Assembly (NCBI RefSeq): GCF_000234665.1
Contig: NC_018334.1
Location: 186,001-250,000, forward strand
Length of the DNA: 64,000 bases
Reading direction: 5' to 3'
From: Leishmania mexicana MHOM/GT/2001/U1103
Lineage: Eukaryota; Euglenozoa; Kinetoplastea; Trypanosomatida; Trypanosomatidae
The notes beneath the pieces are model-generated. The model saw only the letters and a program-made list of their open reading frames with translations. It did no database searches and was not told the origin of the DNA. Positions 1 to 9,700 of the stretch are shown piece by piece. Position 1 is the first letter of the stretch; the number at the start of each line of letters is the position of its first letter. The translations under genes and the position numbers were made by a program.

Positions 1-1467
1 AGGGTGTAACTCGGGGTGTTCCTTACAGGCTTCCGGCATCTGTGCCGCATCGGCCCGCCCCATCGGGCGCAGGAGACGCCGCACATTTCGCACGCATGCG
101 CGGTGGGGCGGATCAGCGTGCATACTTCTGCGCCTTTGTCCCCCATCACTCGCGCTTCCCCTCCCGAGCCTCCGGCTGCCTTGCCTGGACGTGATACACC
201 ATGCCCGCTGTGCTTGACAGCGCGCGCAGTGCTCGCATCCTGCGGCCAGCTTCGAGACGGCGCTGTTGCCTGGGGAGGGGGCGTGTGTCTGGGTCGCTTG
301 CCCGCATGTGACGCGACAGGTAGGACGCTGCCCTCCGTCGGTGGACGCAGGTTGCGCTCCGCCTTCTCCTGAATCCGCACGCCTCTCACAGGAGTGGGTG
401 TGGCAGGCGGAAGGAACCTGCGCGTGAGCATGCGTCTGCGCTCAACGTGCCCATAACCAGCTATACTTGCTGAGTAGTCGACAGGATGCGCAGTGGGCTG
501 GTACACGTCCGACCATAACCGCCAGTCTCCCCGGTAAGGCGCCAGTCCAGACCTGTCCGCCGACACCAAGAGTGGGGGTACTGCACCCTGATACTACGTT
601 GGAGTGTCTACCACCACCCTCCCTGTCATGAGGGGAGCAACAAAGAAAAAGGAAACATAAACAAACCGGCGAGGCCCACGCCGTGCAAGCGCTGCAGGCC
701 AAGCACGGGAGGAGAGCCCACGCACGGGCGCAGACACCCAGGCGCCCCGTAGAGAGAGAGAGAGACATAACAAAAGAGTTCGTGCGTGTGCGCCGTCCAC
801 ATGCGCCTCCCTTGTATCGCTGCTCCGGTATAAATGGATACGTAGAAAGGGCAGCGGTTCTTTTTGTTGCGTGCTGTTCTCGCACGATGATGATAGCAGG
901 AGGATGGCAGGAAGTAGCGGAGGCGGCACAACCGCCACCACAGTGCCTCCGCTACCGCCACAGTTCCAAAGGAAAAAAAAAACGCCGCCGCGCCGGTGCA
1001 CCAGACATGCGCAGCGGAGACGGAAAACAGGCACGAAAAGGGATGGAAGGGAGACGTGGTCCGACCAAGAAAAACAGACGAACACACAAAGGACCGGCGA
1101 GCAGGGCGGGGCGGGGGCCAGGCCGGGAGGGCCACAAACACAAATGAAATTAACCACGTACGAGAGGAAAAGGGAGGCAGAAACAGGGTGCTCTCGCCGC
1201 ACATCACCTTGATGAGAGTGGTGAGGAGGGGAGGGAGGGGGCGTTTCGAAGCACCGGTGTGGATGAAAAGTATCAAAGAGGCATCCGCCACAACGAAACC
1301 ACCGCCTAGGGAGAGAGAGCGGATAGGAAAAAGGCGACTCGGAAGTGCCCCGTATACACACTTACGGAGGTGATCCGCAGCGGTGGCATTTGGGGAGGGG
1401 GGGGGAGGCAGCGGAGGAGTGGAGGAGCGGAGGAGCGCGCGCGCACACGAGCAAAAGCCCAGCTCGC
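1..1467. other. Gene-free 3' flank of the first gene
   Basis: No convincing coding region is seen. Bases 1-440 are GC-rich, moderately complex sequence unlike the purine-rich spacer that follows, and may be a degenerate retroposon (see findings). Bases 600-1440 are purine-rich on the plus strand with homopolymer runs, typical of Leishmania untranslated and intergenic sequence. Open frames here are low-complexity Ser/Pro/Cys translations of simple sequence. Confidence 0.6.
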
Positions 1468-3390
1468 TCACATTCTTATCGAGGCAGACTTCAGCGACTT
1501 CGAGCAGTTGGCCCCGGCAGTGCTTTCTTGCAAGAAGTCCATCATGTTCCCCATGAGAGGCGCGACGTCGCTGTTGATAGTGTCACGATTACTCGGATAG
1601 GCAGCTGCGCCTGCTTCTCCGCTCGTGACCTTCCCACGTTCGGCTGCTAGATTCGAGCTGGCGGATTCCTCTCCGCTCCCCTTTCCCCGATCGCTGACAC
1701 CCGCAGACCCTCCGCCCTTCTTCGCCCTTTCCGCACGTTCCAGAGAATGGATGTACACGCACAACTGGTGCTCAACGGCGATGACGACGTCACGCTTCAG
1801 CTGCTCCTCGTCGTGCAGCGCCCCTAGCGCCTTCTGCAGCGTGACGTCAGCACGTGTCTTGCAGTAGTCCAAGAGGCTTCGGGCAGATGAGACAATTGCA
1901 GGGCTCTCACCCTCCATCACCTTGGTTGCCAGGATGCCCGCGGGCTCATCGCTCCAGCTGTCATCCTCCTCGTCCGCACCGCCAGCCTTGCCGAGCGCCT
2001 TAGAGTCAAGGGACATGGAGAGTGCGGCGTTCCTATTCTTCGTGTTACCGCCCGCGCCGCTGCCGCCTCGCCGATTCGCTCTGCTCCTGTCCATCACTTC
2101 GACGCTGTTAAGGCTCTGCTTCCTCTTCCACAACCCCTGCCTCTGCGACAACGGCGCAGTGCCCCCGCTGGATCGTCGAGGGCCACCGCTGTCGCCACGC
2201 AGTGGTGCTTGGGTGGTGTTGAGGTGATCGTCCTTCCCACACTCACGCGGCGCTGACGACATCACCCCTCGCATGGACTTGCTGACGGAGATGTCACTGA
2301 TGTTGGGCCGCGTACCCACTGAGCGAAACATCGCCTGCTTGCCCACGTACACCGGCTCCAACAACGTGTCGGAGTCCTCCTCCTCCGTGACATTTTCCAG
2401 GTTGCTCTGTGTCTGGAAGGGCATCAAGTTGAAGAGGTTCCTGTCCAGCCCGAGAGAGGACAAGATGGAGCGATTCGACACGGCTCCCTGGCCCCGAATG
2501 CCGCCAGGGCTGATGATGTTGCCCATCGCCTGACTCACAAACACTGACACATCGTTGTTGTGCCCGCTGCCGACGCCGACGCCGTTGCCGCGGCTCAGCC
2601 GTGGGGACACCTGTGCACGGCAGTAGTTGTTCTGGCGAGGAACGTTGTAGTTGATAGGCCTGTCGTCGTCTGGCCCGGTGGTGCCTTGAAACTCGCCGCG
2701 CGCTGACGTCGTCCGGCGGCTGTAGGCACGCACCAGTGACTCCACGAGCGTGTCGATGCGGTCGCCTTGCGAGTGGCGACGGCTGTTCGCAGTGAGGCCC
2801 TTCACAAGCGGGCCTTTGCCTACTGGGGACACCCCACCCAAGGAGCTCACGCGCGGCAGTGGCCCGCTTTCGGCTGCCAGCAGCGCAGCAGGAATGTCCA
2901 ACTCACCAGTGAACGCCTTTCCCTTGGCGTGTGGCGCACCAACACCTTTTTCGTCTGTCCCCACGACTCCGCTGGCGGTCTTGTCGCCGTACATCACCGT
3001 CAGGAACTCGGCCATGTTCTGACGAAAGTCGGCTGCTTCATCGTGCGCGGCGCGGTGATACACCTTCGGCACGCTAGGACTGCTTTGGCTGTACAAGGTA
3101 TCTTTGCTAAACTGCACGGAGGCTCTAAGAACGATGCCGCTGTTCGCACCACTGCTTCCCAGCGTCTTGACATCCAACGCGGAGTGATTGGCGGCGGCGG
3201 TACCAGGAGGGGCACCACCGCCAACAGCCAAGTGCCAGCCTTGAGCGCGACGACTTCCCCTCGTCGTCGCGGTCACGGAGTTGGTAGTCGGCGTCTCACT
3301 GGACGAGGTTGTCGTCTTCCCAGTCTCCACGTTAGGGGACCTACACATCTCCGGCCTACTCTTCGGGTCGGTGCTACCGGGACCTGGCAT
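1468..3390 (-). CDS. Hypothetical protein, low-complexity, 640 aa
   Basis: I do not recognise this protein. It starts at an ATG and ends at TGA (complement of 1468-1470). The chain is rich in Ser, Thr, Gly, Asn and basic residues and looks largely disordered, with no signal peptide, membrane segment or catalytic motif. Two stretches look more ordered: an N-terminal part around residues 100-140 (tyrosine- and acid-containing, including FRQNMAEFLTVMYGDK), and a C-terminal helical part after about residue 490 (DYCKTRADVTLQKALGALHD followed by a second helix with VEHQLCVYIHSLERAER). The uninterrupted frame with protein-like composition against a simple-sequence background supports it as a real gene. 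It is the last gene of the unit seen here. Function is unknown. Confidence 0.8.
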   Translation of the reverse strand: MPGPGSTDPKSRPEMCRSPNVETGKTTTSSSETPTTNSVTATTRGSRRAQGWHLAVGGGAPPGTAAANHSALDVKTLGSSGANSGIVLRASVQFSKDTLYSQSSPSVPKVYHRAAHDEAADFRQNMAEFLTVMYGDKTASGVVGTDEKGVGAPHAKGKAFTGELDIPAALLAAESGPLPRVSSLGGVSPVGKGPLVKGLTANSRRHSQGDRIDTLVESLVRAYSRRTTSARGEFQGTTGPDDDRPINYNVPRQNNYCRAQVSPRLSRGNGVGVGSGHNNDVSVFVSQAMGNIISPGGIRGQGAVSNRSILSSLGLDRNLFNLMPFQTQSNLENVTEEEDSDTLLEPVYVGKQAMFRSVGTRPNISDISVSKSMRGVMSSAPRECGKDDHLNTTQAPLRGDSGGPRRSSGGTAPLSQRQGLWKRKQSLNSVEVMDRSRANRRGGSGAGGNTKNRNAALSMSLDSKALGKAGGADEEDDSWSDEPAGILATKVMEGESPAIVSSARSLLDYCKTRADVTLQKALGALHDEEQLKRDVVIAVEHQLCVYIHSLERAERAKKGGGSAGVSDRGKGSGEESASSNLAAERGKVTSGEAGAAAYPSNRDTINSDVAPLMGNMMDFLQESTAGANCSKSLKSASIRM

Positions 3391-4513
3391 CTCTGCCGCT
3401 CTTCGACTTTGCTAGCTTGCACAGCTCGCGCTCACAGATCCGCGTAGCAGCCAGCACACGCAGAGCTACGTGCGCACCTCTGTCTATACTGGTGCGGTGA
3501 AAGAGATGTCAGAGAAGCCGTTGTTCCTTCAACAGCACAGAAAGGGGGCGCAGACGGCTCTCGGAGAGACACGCCGCCGTGTAGGCAGATGCCAGGTGCT
3601 GGAGTGATGAGCAGTGCTACGAAACAAAGGAGCGAGAGCAGCAGTCGAGTGTGTCGAGGCGCGTGTAAGTAAGTGGGAGAGACGGACGGAGGGGGTGGTG
3701 AAGGGGAGCGCCGTGAGTGTCCCCCACTCCACAGAGGAGGAACAAGCGATGAGGGAGGGGGAGGGTGAAAAGATGGCGGGTGAGACACGCCGGCACCGCG
3801 ATGGCCGCGTGCAAGACGCAGGAGAGAAACGAGAAAATCGAAGCGAAAGCAAAACCAAGAGGAGGAGGCAAGTGACCATATGCACGGGCCCGCGCACACC
3901 ACGACTGCGGAGTGGGGGGGATGTGAGGGGAGGGGGGTGGATGGGAGAAGCGGTGCAAGAGAGAGCGTTGGGGACGTGATGGAGGAAGGGAGGCGTGTAA
4001 AAAGAAGAAGAGGCGACATAATAGGGGCGGCACAGCGGGTAAGGAGGACTGGAAATCGTCTGCCGACACTCAGAGTGGGCCGACGCAGAGGCTGGGGGAC
4101 ACCACTGACTAGGTGCATGCAGCATGGCATCATGAGAGCGAGCGGGGAATGGGGATGCCCTAGCCTTCTGCGTCCTCTGAAAGAGACCATCGATAGCAAA
4201 CCGTTGCCTGACGCAGGCGCCATCACCACTCGCCTTTTTCAGCATCTCTGCGTCGAGGCAAACGGCGAAGGCACATCGCGAGCGCAAAGGAGGTGGCGGA
4301 CGCCCTCTGGGGAAGTGAGCGATGCGTTGTTAAAAGACACGAAGAGTAGACAACGACCAATAATTCTTGTTGAATGCGCGCGTGTGCTAGCATAGCGGCA
4401 CGCCACACCACACGCGACGCACAGCACAGCCCAAGCAGGGTAACATCTCAATTTACACAATGCGTCAGCTTGCAACAAGAGTCCTCATGCAAGTGCAGAG
4501 CGGTGAAAGCGAT
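3391..4513. other. Spacer between hypothetical gene and J-protein
   Basis: About 1.1 kb without a credible gene. It should contain the 3' UTR of the J-protein gene and the 5' leader of the 1468-3390 gene. Plus-strand purine-rich blocks around 3660-4010 are polypyrimidine on the transcribed strand and are candidates for trans-splicing and polyadenylation signals. Confidence 0.6.
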
Positions 4514-6325
4514 CTAAGAGAGCGGCGGGGCTGTGGCTTCGGAGGTGTCGGCAGGTGTCTTGGTAGTCGACCCCTCCGCAGCAGCAGCACCGATGGCTTC
4601 AGAGGCACCGATGCTCTCGCGCGACGCCACCTCGCGGGCAACCTCTTCCATGGCCATCACACTCAGCTCCTCCAGGCGCATCGCGCGCTGCTGGCGCTGC
4701 GCCGGAGTTACGCTCATGTCAAACAGCACAAGCCGGCACGCCTGCAGCGCGATTTGCCGCACGTCACGCTCATTGGCCACTGCCAGCACACGCAGGATGT
4801 CCTCCTCGCCGAGGTTTTTGTCCACAAAGGCCCGTCGGGCGGTGCGCGCACCCATGGTGGTCCAGTGCCACAGCGAAGACGCTGATGTGGCCCATGATGA
4901 GTACCAGCTGTCCATCTCTCGCTTCCAACTATTTCCGTGGAGCTGCTGGCGCGAGGCCAGGTGGTACTCCTCCGCCAAGTAGGATACGAAAACAGGGCCG
5001 AGGGGGGTGGAGACAGCGTCGCGCAACGCAAGCTGGGCAGACTCAAAACCAGACACGCCATTGTCTAGCCACGAGATCAGGTTCTTTGCGACACGCAGCC
5101 GGCGACGAGCATGCAGCTCGCGCTGCATCTCTGCCGTAAAGAGCACGCCCCCCTCGAAGACGAGGAAGAAGTGCAGCGGCCCCACCAACGCTTCCAGGAA
5201 GGCGGCCCCCAGCAACTCCTTCATCGGGTTTCCTGTCATCTCCGGCACGTTCATGGGATCGACGGTGCCGTATCGGTCGTACGTCGCGCGGGTGTCCTCG
5301 TGGCTGAGCACGTTGTAGATCTTGTTCAGCTCCTGGAACTTGATGGTGGCGTTCGGGTCATTTGGGTTCTTGTCGGGGTGCATCTCCAGCGCTTTACGGG
5401 TGTACGCCTTTCGTATCTCGCTCGACGTTGCTGTTGACTCCACCCCTAGGAAGGCGTAGTAGTTGGCTGGCTCTGCCGCCGCAGGCTTCGTCTCCCCTGT
5501 GCCCGTCCCTTGCGGCAATGAAGCAGCCTCCGCACCCGTGGTGGCACTGCTTGCAGAAGCCTCCCCACCCTCTCCCGAGTCGCTCGGCGTCGTGGCTGGT
5601 ACCGTCGTGGGCAGCGTGCTATCCTTCTTTGCCTTCTCGTATGCCTTGCGCGCTTCCCCGAGCAAGTCCTCGTCTGTCTGTGGCAGCCTTTCGAAGTCGC
5701 TGGCGAGGTTCACCCGCACCCACGCCTGCGCGTTGCTGTCCCAGTACGCCTCGCCCTTGGTCACCTCGCTCACAGCACTGCGGGTGTTGCCGACGCCACG
5801 CACGATCTGCCGCACCCCGGCGTACGCGCCGTAGCCGGTCAACCCAACAAGGCCCGCCACGCCGGCCCCAAAGCCCTTTGCCATTCCGCCCAAGCCGCCC
5901 TCCTTGACGCCACCATACGTGCCAGCCACGACGCCGGCCAGGCCAAGCCCAACACCCGTGGCGGCATTCCGAAGGCCGTCCGACAAGCCTTGCAGTGCGT
6001 GCTTGGGATTTCGGCTAGCGAAGAGGCTCGTGATCTCCTCAAAGATGGGGTCGAGTGTCTCCCCCTGACCCGGCGCCTCTCCACTGCCACCGATCGCCGG
6101 TGGGGAGGCGCCTGGTGCATTTGGAGCCGGTGGCCCAGAGGACGGCGGTGGCGCTGGGCCACGTGCTGAGCCGTCTGCCTCGGCTGACTCTGCTGTTGGC
6201 TGTTCCATCACAGACGGCGCTTCCTGCTGCGGCACGGTCGTGACGCGGCGGGATAGGAATACGATGGCGACCAGAGCGGCAGCGACAAGCTTCCAGTTCG
6301 CAAGGCACCAGTCAACCAGGAGCAT
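4514..6325 (-). CDS. Membrane-anchored J-domain (DnaJ) protein with C-terminal X-like region
   Basis: An Hsp40-type co-chaperone that should stimulate an Hsp70 ATPase. The chosen ATG (6325) gives 603 aa. The longest open frame extends to 6640, but its extra N-terminus spans a polypyrimidine/AG region and looks untranslated. Residues 8-26 are a hydrophobic anchor, followed by a Pro/Ser/Gly-rich linker. Residues 122-180 are a Gly-rich amphipathic stretch (GVGLGLAGVVAGTYGGV onward, ending RGVGN) resembling the Gly-rich membrane-associating segments of VPS13-type proteins. The J domain lies at 289-353 with the essential HPD at 316-318 (EMHPDKNPND). The part after the J domain (about 365-540, including PMKELLGAAFLEALVGPLHF) fits the DnaJ-X region of yeast Caj1-like J-proteins. 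The HPD is intact, so it should be active. Location (ER, outer mitochondrial membrane or other) cannot be decided from sequence. Confidence 0.88.
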   Translation of the reverse strand: MLLVDWCLANWKLVAAALVAIVFLSRRVTTVPQQEAPSVMEQPTAESAEADGSARGPAPPPSSGPPAPNAPGASPPAIGGSGEAPGQGETLDPIFEEITSLFASRNPKHALQGLSDGLRNAATGVGLGLAGVVAGTYGGVKEGGLGGMAKGFGAGVAGLVGLTGYGAYAGVRQIVRGVGNTRSAVSEVTKGEAYWDSNAQAWVRVNLASDFERLPQTDEDLLGEARKAYEKAKKDSTLPTTVPATTPSDSGEGGEASASSATTGAEAASLPQGTGTGETKPAAAEPANYYAFLGVESTATSSEIRKAYTRKALEMHPDKNPNDPNATIKFQELNKIYNVLSHEDTRATYDRYGTVDPMNVPEMTGNPMKELLGAAFLEALVGPLHFFLVFEGGVLFTAEMQRELHARRRLRVAKNLISWLDNGVSGFESAQLALRDAVSTPLGPVFVSYLAEEYHLASRQQLHGNSWKREMDSWYSSWATSASSLWHWTTMGARTARRAFVDKNLGEEDILRVLAVANERDVRQIALQACRLVLFDMSVTPAQRQQRAMRLEELSVMAMEEVAREVASRESIGASEAIGAAAAEGSTTKTPADTSEATAPPLS

Positions 6326-7018
6326 GCGCCCCCAAGCCTCAGCCGCTGCGCACACGAGAGGGAAACACAAAGAGTTACCACACAATGCGAGCACTTGGAC
6401 AGGTGTCGGTGCCGTGTTGGTAGTGGTGAGACTCCGCACAGTGCAGCGCAGGACGACGCTCACGTGCGCAAACGTTAAAGGCGGACGGTGAATCGCTGGG
6501 TGTATGTACGACGAAGTGAAGACATGGTGGAAGGGGGGGGAAGTGCGAGGCTCCGAAAAAAAAAACGAAAATGAGGGAAGCGCCGCCGCCAGTGCTGGCA
6601 CGTGGCCGAGAACGGGAAGAACAACATCGATGCCCTTCACAACGCACAGATGGACGCGTTCGTTTGTCGCTCGGTCTGGTCAAGTCGAAATAGCAAAGGA
6701 CGCGTGCCAGCGGTTGGGCCATGTCAACAATGCTGTGCGAACACACGCGTCTACATCGTCCTTTTTTTTGTGGCTCTTCGGCCTCCCTATTCGAACGGTG
6801 GGTGCCGTGCTGAAAGAGGTGATGCGGGCGGTGGGCAGCTCCGCCTCGCCTTTCGCTCACTGTGCCCCAGCAGCGGTGGTAAACAAAAAATGGAAGAAAA
6901 CAGAGCCGAGTCGGCGTTCGATGGGGAAGACGAAGGCACACGCAAACACACACGCCCAGGGGCTCCCGCTAGCCAGACGCGCCGAGCACGTCGCCCTCTG
7001 CCCCCTTCGCCTCCTCCC
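6326..7018. other. Spacer between TRM13 and J-protein
   Basis: About 0.7 kb. Plus-strand 6529-6585 is a purine tract (G8 and A10 runs), hence a strong polypyrimidine tract on the transcribed strand. The next AG on that strand lies near 6500, so the J-protein mRNA probably begins there, which supports the internal ATG at 6325. No other gene is seen. Confidence 0.55.
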
Positions 7019-8713
7019 TCATGATGCCTGAAAGGCTACAATGCAGACGTTCTCCTCCGTCACGTCACGAGCCGTGTACTGGCACTGGAAAGCCACGTAG
7101 CCGAGGTGACGCAGAAAGTGCACGCGAAGGTGGTCAATGATTCGTTTGCATTTACGCCCCACCGCGCGCCTCTCCTCGTCGACAAAGCCGCCGCACACTG
7201 CCCATGAGGACATGCTGGCCAGCGCCGCAAACTCCTGCTCGGACCAGGTGAAGGAGGTCCCGGGTAGCACGAGCGGCGCAGGTGCCCCTTCCACTTGCTC
7301 GGGCGGGTTCACGTGCTTGAGCTCGCACCGGTGGTGGCAACAGGTCGCGATCACCACAATAGGCAGCCGCACCTGCGCCTGCGATGTGAGTAAGGGGCCT
7401 TCTGTGAGACAGGACAACGCGAAGTCTGTGCAGGCGCCGCAAAGGTGTTTGCCGAGCACAGCCCAGTTCTCCAACGGTCGCGGGGCGGCACTCGGCACCG
7501 CACCTGCAGCCCCCTCCCCCTCCCCGCTCGGCACTGGGCGAATCTCAGAGAGAAAAGCTCGAGTCAAGTCCACGTCCTTGATGTTGATTCGAAGGCGCTG
7601 CAAAGGAACAGCAGAGTGCCGCACCCGCGCGTCGCTCTTACGCCGAAAGCCGTTCATATCGAGTACCACGAGCGGCGGCCGCTGTGCGACCTCGGCAAGA
7701 AAATCCGACCTCCACGACGACTGCGGTGCTGATGGCGTTAAGGGTGAAGTCTCCGCGGTTGCCTCACGCTGGCTCGAAGGAACCGCCTCTGCCTCCGCGC
7801 CTTCACCAACAGTGGTGCTGGTGCCGTCAATACCTTGGAGGCGCTGAACAATAAGCTGCTGCAACGCCGCGGAGAGGCCGCCTTTGCCGGCGCCGAACTC
7901 CAAAAAACCATCTACGTAAATCGGTGCGCATTGGCTTCTGCAGCGGCCCACGAGAATCGAGTCCGTGTCCTGAGCCTGCCGAACTACATCGCTTAGGCAG
8001 CGGATCAGTCCCGTGTGCTGAGGCCCGTGCTTCAGCGACGCGACCTCTTCACGGGCCACGGGCGCAGAACTCTGACAGGAAGTCGTAGCCTGCGGCGTCG
8101 TGGTGGTGCCCGCCTCCCCTGAAGCTGCATCGCGGTCTCTCGACGGCTGCCGCAAGACGACTAAGTCGGGGGCAATACATGAGTCGTAGCACTCGTGCAC
8201 CTTTCGAATAACAGCTGCCAGACCCTCTGCAGAGAAATCTCGATGGGTGTACCGCCGACTCCCCCCTCCTGTAGGTGCATTGCACGCGCTCGAAACAAAC
8301 ACAGCGCCACGATTCGCGTGTTTGTCACTGCTGAAGTACGGCAGCTGGTGTGTCACGTGGCGCAGATCCGGGCACACCTTAACATGTCTCTCGAGCCGCG
8401 ACGCGTAGACAGTGTGATTGGAGTTGATGGGGCAAGGGACTCGCATATCCCCCCTGCAGCCAGCAGCGTCTGACGGTGATGATGTCACATCGTTCTCTGC
8501 TTGTGGTGCAGTGGAGGGAGTCGCACCTGCCTCCGCGACGTCGTGTGTGCAGCAGTATAGCGATCCGGGCCTGCACTCGGTGCGGCAGAATCGGTGCTTG
8601 CGCGTCACGTAGTAGCTGCAGAAGTTCGGGTCCGGGTTGTGCGTTGGCGGCTCCACCTTTGATGCCTTGCGCGCAGGGGCCCCTGCCTCTGTGTGCTCTG
8701 CGGCGACAGACAT
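7019..8713 (-). CDS. TRM13: tRNA 2'-O-methyltransferase TRM13
   Basis: TRM13 enzymes 2'-O-methylate nucleotide 4 in the acceptor stem of certain tRNAs. The whole expected architecture is present in 564 aa. An N-terminal CCCH zinc finger has C32, C43, C47 and H57. A CHHC (U11-48K type) finger has C94, H100, H110 and C114. The methyltransferase domain has the SAM-binding motif FLEFGAGKGG (about 270-279), the family block LGKHLCGACTD (about 420-430) and the C-terminal ATCCHHRC (about 456-463). The frame opens 17 codons upstream at a GTG; the first ATG (8713) is preferred and leaves the zinc fingers complete. A predicted splice-acceptor AG sits near 8812. Between the motifs are poorly conserved Ala/Ser/Thr-rich insertions, common in Leishmania. 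No essential residue looks lost. Confidence 0.92.
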   Translation of the reverse strand: MSVAAEHTEAGAPARKASKVEPPTHNPDPNFCSYYVTRKHRFCRTECRPGSLYCCTHDVAEAGATPSTAPQAENDVTSSPSDAAGCRGDMRVPCPINSNHTVYASRLERHVKVCPDLRHVTHQLPYFSSDKHANRGAVFVSSACNAPTGGGSRRYTHRDFSAEGLAAVIRKVHECYDSCIAPDLVVLRQPSRDRDAASGEAGTTTTPQATTSCQSSAPVAREEVASLKHGPQHTGLIRCLSDVVRQAQDTDSILVGRCRSQCAPIYVDGFLEFGAGKGGLSAALQQLIVQRLQGIDGTSTTVGEGAEAEAVPSSQREATAETSPLTPSAPQSSWRSDFLAEVAQRPPLVVLDMNGFRRKSDARVRHSAVPLQRLRINIKDVDLTRAFLSEIRPVPSGEGEGAAGAVPSAAPRPLENWAVLGKHLCGACTDFALSCLTEGPLLTSQAQVRLPIVVIATCCHHRCELKHVNPPEQVEGAPAPLVLPGTSFTWSEQEFAALASMSSWAVCGGFVDEERRAVGRKCKRIIDHLRVHFLRHLGYVAFQCQYTARDVTEENVCIVAFQAS

Positions 8714-9343
8714 CGACGGCGTCCAAAAGCGTACCCCAGGGAGGATAACACGCCTCAGCCGCACCGTGAGCCCCTGCCTTCGTTCCAGAATGCACGGCGT
8801 CGATGTAAAGGGCTGGGGAGCGTGGTGAGCGGCGGAAGCGAAGATGAGGGAGGATGAAGAAGAGCGACATGTATGAAGGTACAGAGAAGCCCACGTTCCG
8901 CACAGACGCCGCCGAGCTCCGCTCTCTAGTTGGGTGCTGCGACGCTAACAACTAGAGAGGGAGCAGAGAGACGGGAAAGGGGTAAAAAAATGAGTTATAC
9001 GACGAAACTCATGCGCTTGTGGGGCGCGATCGTGCGATGTGTGCACAGCCCCTTCGCCGCCGCGCACCAGAGGGGCAATACCACCTCCAGCATTCCGCCG
9101 CGCACCTCATCGTACAAACGTTCGCGGAGTGCGCCGCAACAGGCTCTGACGCGTCGCTGCAGAGGTACTGTTGATAGCCTGTATGTCTGTGAGGGTCATT
9201 TTTAGCATATCTGCAGCCCTCATCACGACAGCCGAGAGTCAACTTCCGATGGAGTCCCCCCCCCTCCGGTCCCTCCAGCGCCGTCATATAACATGCTCTC
9301 CTTTTCCGTTTCCTTTCATTACTCAAAGCACACAGTGCATGAG
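8714..9343. other. Spacer upstream of TRM13
   Basis: About 0.63 kb with no credible gene. Plus-strand purines at 8826-8875 form the presumed polypyrimidine tract for TRM13 trans-splicing. The rest has no recognisable element. Confidence 0.5.
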
Positions 9344-9700
9344 TCACAGCGTCGGATAGCTGTCCGGTACTGTGTTCGCCACGAAGAAGCCATTTTTTTG
9401 CCCGCGATCATCGCCCATCGTAACGCTTACTGAAGGGGAGAGGGGGCGGCGCATGGAGTAAGGAGTTGGCCACAAGAACAACTCCGCATGCAGAGGAAGA
9501 ACGCGGGCCTCATTTGTCCCGCAGAACGTGGAGGAATGAGAGGAGTAGGAGGCGGGGGGCTGCCAGGAGGATGGTTCTCGCCGCACATTGTTTTTTGTAG
9601 ATTTTTTCGACTCTGCGGTGCCCCCGCCTCCTTCTTCTGCTCTCCCTGAGGCCACCGTTGCACTTCGTGGCAGAGTCGTACGTGGCGAAGTATCGGCCAT
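9344..9700 (-). CDS. Possible small hypothetical protein, 118 aa
   Basis: A short open frame begins with ATG in a favourable context (A at -3, G at +4) and stops with TGA. On the transcribed strand a pyrimidine-rich tract (complement of about 9737-9757) is followed by an AG and then this ATG some 35 bases on, which is the usual layout of a Leishmania mRNA 5' end. The product starts MADTSPRTTLPRSATVASGR, is basic and Ser/Thr/Gly-rich at the N-terminus, has no membrane segment or known motif, and ends NTVPDSYPTL. Many open frames of this size in these spacers are accidental, so it is only a candidate. It would lie between the 14172-16205 gene and TRM13 in the transcript. Confidence 0.33.
   Translation of the reverse strand: MADTSPRTTLPRSATVASGRAEEGGGGTAESKKSTKNNVRREPSSWQPPASYSSHSSTFCGTNEARVLPLHAELFLWPTPYSMRRPLSPSVSVTMGDDRGQKNGFFVANTVPDSYPTL

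Noticed and set aside
626..1471. 281-residue minus-strand frame rich in Ser, Pro, Cys and Arg
   Set aside because: Starts within spacer sequence, is the translation of a purine/pyrimidine tract, and overlaps only non-coding sequence downstream of a real gene.
6326..6640. N-terminal extension of the J-protein
   Set aside because: It spans the pyrimidine tract and candidate splice AG near 6500, and no methionine lies between there and the start at 6325.
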